A stretch of DNA of 64,000 nucleotides from positions 78,406 through 142,405 of the forward strand of contig SMDA01000007.1 of NCBI GenBank assembly GCA_004346645.1. The letters run 5' to 3'. The DNA comes from Gulbenkiania mobilis (GTDB taxonomy: Bacteria; Pseudomonadota; Gammaproteobacteria; Burkholderiales; Chromobacteriaceae). Each line of letters begins with the position of its first letter. The first letter of the stretch is position 1. Made by a program: the position numbers and the translations under genes. Positions 58,761-64,000 of this stretch are shown here, piece after piece. Under the pieces are notes generated by a model. The model did not search any database. It worked only from the letters and a program-made list of their open reading frames with translations, and had not been told where the DNA came from.

Positions 58761-61700
58761 TTAGTCGCCGATGCTCATCAGGCTTGCATTACCCCCTGCC
58801 GCTGTGGTGTTCACGCTGACTGCGCGCTCCACCACCAGGCGATGCAGGTTGTAAGCGCCCTCTTCTGCCAGCACCAGCTGGACCAGCAAACCGTCACGCG
58901 CGGCCAGACGGCGGCGGAGTGAATCGGCCTGATCGGCAGTGCCGGCAAACAGCACAGCCGAAACATCAGCCTGTGCCATGTCGTTGACGAGGCGAATACC
59001 CGCTTCCGGCAGTTTCTCGGCCAGCAGGCGCCCGTTGGCGGCATCCTCCATCACCGGCAGGTTGCCAGTGGCCAGCACCGCGATCAGTTGCGCTACCAGA
59101 TCAGCAACCGAGCCGCCCACGCAGCCCACGTGTCCACGCGGTGCGAAGTGCAGGGTGTTACGCTCCCCAGTCGGGCCCGGCAGGCTCACGTAGCCGGCCA
59201 GCGGGCTGTGGTGACGCGCACTCTGCGCCAGTGCCTGCAGCTGGTTGGCACTTTCGCCTGGCAGACCCAGCGTCGTCAGGCGGGTGGACACCCGCTCCAA
59301 CACTTGAAGGTCCGCTCCCGCTTCCGACAGAGTGAGGCGCGGCGCCCAGCCTGCGCGGGTCATGCGGTAAAGATAGAAGGGGCCTCCAGCCTTAGGACCG
59401 GTACCAGACTTGCCTTCGCCGCCAAAGGGCTGCACGCCCACCACTGCACCGACGATGTTGCGGTTGACGTAGATGTTGCCCACCTTCACCCGGGCTACCA
59501 GCGTATCGATGGTTTCGTCGATCCGGCTGTGGATGCCGTGGGTCAGGCCGAAGCCGGTACTGTTGATCTCGTCGATCACGCGGTCCAGCTCGCTGGCATC
59601 GAAGCGCAGCACGTGCAGCACCGGGCCAAACACTTCACGCTGCAGATCCTTCAACGAATCGATCTCGAACATGGTCGGCGGTACGAAGGTACCGTTCTCG
59701 CAGTCGGCGCCCAGCGCGGCTTGATAGGTCCAGCGGGCACGGTCCTTCATGCGCTCGATGTGGTCGATCAGGTTCTTGCGCGCCTCGCCATCGATCACCG
59801 GGCCAACATCCACCGTGAAACGGGCAGGGTTGCCAACCGCCAGTTCGTCCATCGCGCCCTTGAGCATGCGGATGACCTTGTCGGCGATGTCCGATTGCAG
59901 GTACAGCACCCGCAACGCCGAGCAACGCTGACCGGCAGAGTCGAAGGCTGAGGACAGCACATCGGCCACCACCTGTTCCGGCAGGGCCGAGCTGTCCACC
60001 ACCATGGCATTCTGTCCACCCGTCTCGGCTACCAGCGGGATGTCGCCGCCACGTTCGGCCAAGGTGCGGTTGATGATTTGTGCCACTTCGGTGGAACCGG
60101 TGAAGATCACCCCTTTTACGCGCGGATCACGCGTCAGGGCCGCACCGACCACTTCGCCACGACCCGGGAGCAGCTGCAGCACTTCACGCGGCACACCGGC
60201 CTCGTGCAGCAGACGTACCGCATAGGCAGCAATCAGGCTCGTCTGTTCAGCCGGCTTGGCCAGCACCGGGTTGCCGGCCGCGAGGGCGGCGGTCACCTCG
60301 CCAATGAAGATTGCCAGCGGGAAGTTCCACGGGCTGATACACACCACCGGGCCCAGTGGGCGGTGGGTGGCATTGTCGAACTCGCGACGGATCTGGCTGC
60401 CGTAATAGCGGCAGAAGTCTACCGCCTCGCGTACCTCGGCAATCGCATTGTTCAGCGTTTTGCCCGCCTCCCGCACCGCCAGGCCCATCAGGGTCGGCAT
60501 ATGCGCTTCCATCAGGTCGGCCATGCGCTCGAGGCAAGCGGCACGATCAGCAACGGGGGTGGCGGCCCAACGGTCGGCCGCCTGCTCGGCAATCGCCAGC
60601 GCGCGGCTCACATCGGCCTCGGTAGCCTCGATCACCGTACCCACCACGTCATGACGGTTGGCAGGGTTGGTTACCTCCAGACCGGCACGTTCAGTAATGT
60701 CGCCGTCACCCAGCATCGGGGCCGCAGTCCACAGCTGCTTTTCAGAGGCCATCAGGCCTTCCTGCAGGCGAGCCAGCTCATGCTCGCTGGAGAGATCGAT
60801 GCCCCGCGAATTGGGACGGTCAGTGCCATACAACTGCAGCGGCAGCGCAATCTTGGCGTGCGGTTCGCCCTGGTAGCGGGCAGCCTCGGCCACCGGATCG
60901 GCAACGAGTTCGTCGATCGAAACCGCTTCATCCACGATGCGGTTCACGAAGGAACTGTTTGCCCCGTTCTCCAGCAGACGCCGCACAAGGTAGGCCAGCA
61001 GCGTTTCATGCGAGCCCACCGGGGCATAGATCCGGCAGGCCTTGCCCAGCTTGGAGGCGCCGACCACTTGGTCGTACAACGTCTCGCCCATGCCATGCAG
61101 GCACTGGAATTCATAGTCCTTGCCGGCAGCCAAGGTATAGATGGCCGACAGGCTGTAGGCGTTGTGCGTGGCGAACTGCGGATAGATCGCATCCTGCGCA
61201 GCCAGAAGGCGCTTGGCACAAGCAAGGTACGACACGTCGGTATATACCTTACGGGTATACACCGGATACCCCGGCAGGCCATCCACTTGGGCGCGCTTGA
61301 TTTCGGCATCCCAGTAAGCGCCCTTCACCAAACGCACCATAAAGCGATGGCCCGTGCGACGTGCCAAGTCAATCAGGAAATCGATCACGTACGGGCAGCG
61401 CTTCTGATAAGCCTGCACGACAATACCGATCCCTTTGAAGCCGGCCAGGTCAGGGTCGTTGGCCAGAGCCTCGATCAGGTCGAGCGAAATCTCAAGACGG
61501 TCTGCCTCTTCCGCGTCGATGTTCAGGCCGATGTCGTACTGCTTGGCCAACATGAACAGGCCCTTCAGGCGCGGCAGGAGTTCGCCCATCATGCGTTCGT
61601 GCTTCATCCGGGCGTAGCGCGGATGAATCGCGGAAAGCTTCACCGAGATGCCGGGGCCATCGTAGACGCCACGACCATTGGATTCCTTGCCGATGGCATG

Positions 61701-62381
61701 GATGGCAACCTCGTAATCGCGCAGGTAACGCTGGGCGTCCTCTTCGGTCATGGCCGCTTCGCCCAGCATGTCGTAGCTAAAGCGGTAGCCGCGGCTTTCA
61801 CGTTCCCTGCCGTTGGCCAGCGCCTCCTCAATCGTCTCGCCGGTCACAAACTGCTTGCCCAGCATGCGCATCGCCATGTCCACACCCTTGCGGATCAGCG
61901 GTTCACCACCCTTGGCGATCATGCGCGTCAAGGCCGCCGACAGACCTTGGGCACTGTGCGAGCCGACGAGCTTGCCTGTCACCAACAGCCCCCAGGCTGC
62001 AGCGTTGACGAAGAGCGAAGAACTGTTACCCAAGTGGGCTTTCCAGTCACCGCCGGCAATCTTGTCACGGATCAGCTTGTCTGCGGTCTCACGGTCCGGG
62101 ATGCGCAGCAGTGCTTCTGCCAGACACATCAGAGCAATACCTTCCTGACTGGAGAGCGAGAACTCATGCATCAGGGCGTCCACCCCGCTGGCCCGGGTAC
62201 GTTCACGACGCACCTGTGCTACCAGACGTCGCGCCAGATCCTGCACGCTGGCCACCTGTTCAGGGGTCATCGCCGCCTGCGGCAACAGGCTCTGTACGGC
62301 TTCGCGTTCATCACGCCGGTAAGCGGCAGTAATCGCATCCCGCAGCGGGGTTTGCGAACGGGCAAAAACCTCGAATTGCAT
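58761..62381 (-). CDS. putA: Bifunctional proline dehydrogenase / glutamate-semialdehyde dehydrogenase
   Basis: PutA oxidises proline to glutamate in two steps, feeding electrons to quinone and NAD. The 1206-residue product has a proline dehydrogenase barrel (about 140-480, with YEFQCLHGMGE) and an aldehyde dehydrogenase domain (about 500-1000) with VAETGGQNAMVV and the catalytic cysteine in SAGQRCSALR. A C-terminal ALDH-like region follows. It begins MQFEVFARS with no ribbon-helix-helix DNA-binding domain, so unlike E. coli PutA it cannot repress itself. AGGAG precedes the ATG at 62381. A remnant of a possible regulator lies divergently upstream. Confidence 0.96.
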   Translation of the reverse strand: MQFEVFARSQTPLRDAITAAYRRDEREAVQSLLPQAAMTPEQVASVQDLARRLVAQVRRERTRASGVDALMHEFSLSSQEGIALMCLAEALLRIPDRETADKLIRDKIAGGDWKAHLGNSSSLFVNAAAWGLLVTGKLVGSHSAQGLSAALTRMIAKGGEPLIRKGVDMAMRMLGKQFVTGETIEEALANGRERESRGYRFSYDMLGEAAMTEEDAQRYLRDYEVAIHAIGKESNGRGVYDGPGISVKLSAIHPRYARMKHERMMGELLPRLKGLFMLAKQYDIGLNIDAEEADRLEISLDLIEALANDPDLAGFKGIGIVVQAYQKRCPYVIDFLIDLARRTGHRFMVRLVKGAYWDAEIKRAQVDGLPGYPVYTRKVYTDVSYLACAKRLLAAQDAIYPQFATHNAYSLSAIYTLAAGKDYEFQCLHGMGETLYDQVVGASKLGKACRIYAPVGSHETLLAYLVRRLLENGANSSFVNRIVDEAVSIDELVADPVAEAARYQGEPHAKIALPLQLYGTDRPNSRGIDLSSEHELARLQEGLMASEKQLWTAAPMLGDGDITERAGLEVTNPANRHDVVGTVIEATEADVSRALAIAEQAADRWAATPVADRAACLERMADLMEAHMPTLMGLAVREAGKTLNNAIAEVREAVDFCRYYGSQIRREFDNATHRPLGPVVCISPWNFPLAIFIGEVTAALAAGNPVLAKPAEQTSLIAAYAVRLLHEAGVPREVLQLLPGRGEVVGAALTRDPRVKGVIFTGSTEVAQIINRTLAERGGDIPLVAETGGQNAMVVDSSALPEQVVADVLSSAFDSAGQRCSALRVLYLQSDIADKVIRMLKGAMDELAVGNPARFTVDVGPVIDGEARKNLIDHIERMKDRARWTYQAALGADCENGTFVPPTMFEIDSLKDLQREVFGPVLHVLRFDASELDRVIDEINSTGFGLTHGIHSRIDETIDTLVARVKVGNIYVNRNIVGAVVGVQPFGGEGKSGTGPKAGGPFYLYRMTRAGWAPRLTLSEAGADLQVLERVSTRLTTLGLPGESANQLQALAQSARHHSPLAGYVSLPGPTGERNTLHFAPRGHVGCVGGSVADLVAQLIAVLATGNLPVMEDAANGRLLAEKLPEAGIRLVNDMAQADVSAVLFAGTADQADSLRRRLAARDGLLVQLVLAEEGAYNLHRLVVERAVSVNTTAAGGNASLMSIGD

Positions 62382-62427
62382 GAATCCACTCCTGTTAGGC
62401 ATCCAGGCTACACAGCCATAATTGACT

Positions 62428-62457
62428 ATTGTATACAGAAGGCGATTGCACTGTCAG
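62428..62457 (-). promoter_or_regulatory. Promoter for putA
   Basis: On the minus strand CTGACA (plus 62452-62457) and TACAAT (plus 62428-62433) are separated by 18 bases, about 45 bases upstream of the putA start. A GTATAC palindrome overlaps the -10 region. Confidence 0.6.
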
Positions 62458-62570
62458 ACAATAATGGGCCGATCCCGATCACTTGCCCATGCCGAAGTTG
62501 CTGCGGGAGAAAGATTTTTCTTAAGAGTCCGCCAAACAAGGCTTTCGGCCCTGCTGACCACCACCATGCT

Positions 62571-62586
62571 GTTGCATTACTGCAAC
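62571..62586. promoter_or_regulatory. Operator-like palindrome in the putA upstream region
   Basis: GTTGCA and TGCAAC flank TTAC, forming a perfect 16-base inverted repeat 35 bases before the GTG start of the broken divergent gene. It may be the binding site of the lost regulator or a relative. Confidence 0.4.
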
Positions 62587-62620
62587 CAAATTGACATTTT
62601 CCCCTCTTCAGGAGGAATCC

Positions 62621-62634
62621 GTGACTGCGCAGGG
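62621..62634 (+). pseudogene. Start of a gene interrupted by the IS element
   Basis: AGGAGG (62610-62615) precedes a GTG at 62621, giving M-T-A-Q before the IS inverted repeat begins at 62635. It probably is the 5' end of the MocR-type gene whose fragment lies beyond the IS; this link is an inference. Confidence 0.5.
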
Positions 62635-62697
62635 TGAATCGCCCCTCCTTTCCTAGACACCTCACGAGCTTCACACTAGGCCCTACAAGGAGGTGTC

Positions 62698-62976
62698 CTG
62701 AGCAAGCCGCGTTTCCCCGAAGAGTTCAAGATTGAAGCCGTCAAACAGGTCACTGAACGCGGCTATCCCGTTGCCGACGTCGCCAGCCGTCTCGGCGTAT
62801 CTGCCCACAGCCTGTATCAATGGCTGAAACGCTACGACCCCACGCGGACCAAACCGGCCGAATCAGCTGACCAGCAAGCCGAAATCCGCCACCTCAAGGC
62901 AGAGCTGAAACGGGTGACCGAGGAACGCGACATCCTAAAAAAGGCCGCCGCATACTTTGCCAAGGAGTCCGGGTAA
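62698..62976 (+). CDS. IS3-family transposase OrfA
   Basis: The 92-residue product SKPRFPEEFKIEAVKQVTERG continues as an HTH DNA-binding domain (VADVASRLGVSAHSLYQWLK) and a leucine-zipper-like helix (EIRHLKAELKRVTEERDILKK). The only plausible start is CTG at 62698, with AAGGAGGTG just upstream; no ATG, GTG or TTG fits. OrfA binds the IS ends and is also the N-terminus of the OrfAB transposase. Confidence 0.88.
   Translation: MSKPRFPEEFKIEAVKQVTERGYPVADVASRLGVSAHSLYQWLKRYDPTRTKPAESADQQAEIRHLKAELKRVTEERDILKKAAAYFAKESG
62937..62943 (+). other. Programmed -1 frameshift heptamer
   Basis: AAAAAAG occurs in the A-AAA-AAG phase relative to orfA. A -1 slip here joins orfA to the orfB frame, which is open from this point through its start at 63036, giving the OrfAB fusion. 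Confidence 0.85.
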
Positions 62977-63035
62977 GGTATGCCTTCATCCGGGCCCACG
63001 AGCAGCAGTTTCCCGTCCGACGACTGTGTCGTGTC

Positions 63036-63848
63036 ATGTCTGTGCATCCCAGTGGCTACTACGCCTGGAAAGCGTCCCCGCATTCACTCCGCGCCCGCGA
63101 AGACCAGCGCTTGCTGGGGCAAATCAAGCAAGCTTGGCTCGAGAGTGGCGGTGTCTATGGCTACCGCAAGGTGTATGACGACCTGCAGGCTCAGGGGGAG
63201 CGCTGCGGTAAACACCGTGTAGCACGGCTGATGAAGCAGGAGGGGCTGCGCTCGCAGACGGGCTATCACCGGCGCCCTGGGCATTACAGTGGCCGCCCGG
63301 CAGTGGTGGCGCCGAACCACCTGCAGCGGCAGTTCACTGTGGATGCGCCGAATAAAGCCTGGGTGACCGACATCACTTATACCCGCACGCATGAGGGGTG
63401 GCTGTACCTAGCTGTGGTGCTCGACCTGTTCTCGCGACAGGTCATTGGCTGGTCGATGCAGTCACGCATCGATAGAGAGCTGGTGCTGTATGCCCTGTTG
63501 ATGGCGGTATGGCGACGTCAGCCCAAGCAGGAGGTGCTGGTGCATTCCGACCAGGGGAGTCAGTTCAGTAGTTACGACTGGCAGGACTTCTTGAAGGCCC
63601 ATCGCTTGGTGCCCAGCATGAGTCGGCGCGGGAACTGCCACGACAATGCCGTGGCGGAGAGTTTCTTCCAGTTGCTGAAGCGGGAGCGCATCAAGCGAAA
63701 AACCTATCACGACCGGGAGGAAGCCCGGCGAGACATCTTCGATTACATCGAGATGTTCTACAACCCGAAGCGCCGTCATGGTTCCGCAAATGGGCTATCG
63801 CCGGTAGAGTTTGAGAAGCAATATTTCCAACGGCTCAAGAGTGTCTAG
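63036..63848 (+). CDS. IS3-family transposase OrfB (DDE integrase domain)
   Basis: The 270-residue product has the rve integrase core with aspartates in WVTDITYTRT and VHSDQGSQFSS and the glutamate in NAVAESFFQLLKRE, the DD(35)E triad. It ends with YNPKRRHGSANGLSPVEFEKQY, typical of IS3 OrfB. The frame is open upstream as far as the slippery heptamer (RYAFIRAHEQQFPVRRLCRV), so the functional protein is probably the OrfAB fusion. It appears intact. Confidence 0.93.
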   Translation: MSVHPSGYYAWKASPHSLRAREDQRLLGQIKQAWLESGGVYGYRKVYDDLQAQGERCGKHRVARLMKQEGLRSQTGYHRRPGHYSGRPAVVAPNHLQRQFTVDAPNKAWVTDITYTRTHEGWLYLAVVLDLFSRQVIGWSMQSRIDRELVLYALLMAVWRRQPKQEVLVHSDQGSQFSSYDWQDFLKAHRLVPSMSRRGNCHDNAVAESFFQLLKRERIKRKTYHDREEARRDIFDYIEMFYNPKRRHGSANGLSPVEFEKQYFQRLKSV

Positions 63849-63866
63849 AGAAGCCGGGGCGATTCA

Positions 63867-64000
63867 GAGACGATCGATCCCCTTGAGTACGCAGAGTCGT
63901 ACTGGTGTCTTCATTACAGGGTTTGGCGGAGGATGGGCCGGTGATTTATGTGGGCACGTTCAGCAAGGTGATGTTTCCGGCGCTCAGGCTAGGCTATATG
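63867..64000 (+). pseudogene. Decayed fragment of a MocR/PdxR-type regulator
   Basis: From about 63915 one frame reads SSLQGLAEDGPVIYVGTFSK and then VMFPALRLGYM. This is the PLP-lysine region of the aminotransferase-like domain of GntR/MocR regulators. Just upstream the frame is broken by a TGA and apparent small indels, so the match does not extend back to the IS. The HTH domain and about half of the protein are missing. The window ends inside the gene. The fragment probably belongs with the GTG start left of the IS. Confidence 0.7.

Larger units (their letters stand above)
62635..63866 (+). mobile_element. IS3-family insertion sequence, 1232 bp
   Basis: The ends are imperfect 26-base inverted repeats (62635-62660 and 63841-63866, 22 of 26 matching) starting TGAATCGCCCC. 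Two overlapping-frame genes, orfA and orfB, are present and look intact, with a frameshift site between them. No target duplication is seen: the flanking triplets are GGG on the left and GAG on the right. This suggests that flanking DNA was lost or recombined after insertion. The element contains no copy of the TTGGCCGAA word that is common elsewhere. Confidence 0.93.

Noticed and set aside
60078..62594. Open reading frame of 838 codons opposite putA
   Set aside because: It is the antisense of conserved PutA domains, with no recognisable motif of its own.

Overview
The window is dense, high-GC bacterial chromosome with short intergenic gaps. It reads as a betaproteobacterium, most likely order Neisseriales and probably Chromobacteriaceae-like. 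This is an inference from gene order (tgt-yajC-secD-secF, rsxABCDGE-nth, pcnB-folK-dNK-panBCD, yejABEF), protein resemblance, a MutL carrying the nicking-endonuclease motif, and a short repeated word resembling neisserial DNA uptake sequences. No plasmid or phage module is present, and the only mobile element is an IS3-family element at the right end.

Layout. 1-2.3 kb: start of infC, thrS and tRNA-Val on the minus strand. 2.4-11.2 kb: tgt, the Sec auxiliary genes yajC-secD-secF, dedA, mutL, an Asp/Glu racemase and miaA on the plus strand. 11.3-16 kb: ridA, an acyl desaturase, a DUF945 protein, and the bacterioferritin/ferredoxin pair bfr and bfd with a possible Fur box. 15.6-24.7 kb: nudJ, a secreted protein, mnmA, uvrA, a YajR-type transporter, ssb, ndh and an unknown gene. 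24.9-30.9 kb: a seven-gene overlapping operon for the Rsx/Rnf electron-transport complex plus endonuclease III. 30.9-33.4 kb: a DegP/MucD-like protease, rraA and a GFA-family protein. 33.6-38.2 kb: a minus-strand operon running pcnB, folK, a deoxynucleoside kinase, panB, panC, panD. 38.4-47.9 kb: a PolB-like exonuclease, a small orphan gene behind direct repeats, a MATE pump, murB, a chromosomal TraT-like lipoprotein, a CbiM-like membrane protein, nadC, a diguanylate cyclase, a NudL-type hydrolase and a TRIC-like channel. 48-55.3 kb: rho, trxA and the YejABEF peptide transporter. 55.4-58.7 kb: fabI, a small membrane protein behind a structured leader, a DUF1289 protein and a branched-chain amino-acid binding protein. 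58.8-64 kb: putA, then an IS3 element that seems to have removed most of a divergent MocR-type regulator.

The most interesting signal is the 12-mer AGGTTGGCCGAA. I counted 14 exact copies by eye on both strands, 27 copies of the inner 10-mer and about 37 of the inner 9-mer TTGGCCGAA, where base composition predicts less than one. Inside genes it is read in at least four reading frames (RLAE, VGR, FGQP, SAN), so protein sequence or codon use cannot explain it. It matches 9 of 12 positions of a known neisserial DNA uptake sequence dialect but has CCG where those dialects have CTG. I propose it is a divergent uptake-sequence dialect. Other leads are an AUA start codon for infC, a possibly leaderless dedA, a folded leader RNA upstream of a small membrane protein, and an IS-associated deletion next to putA.
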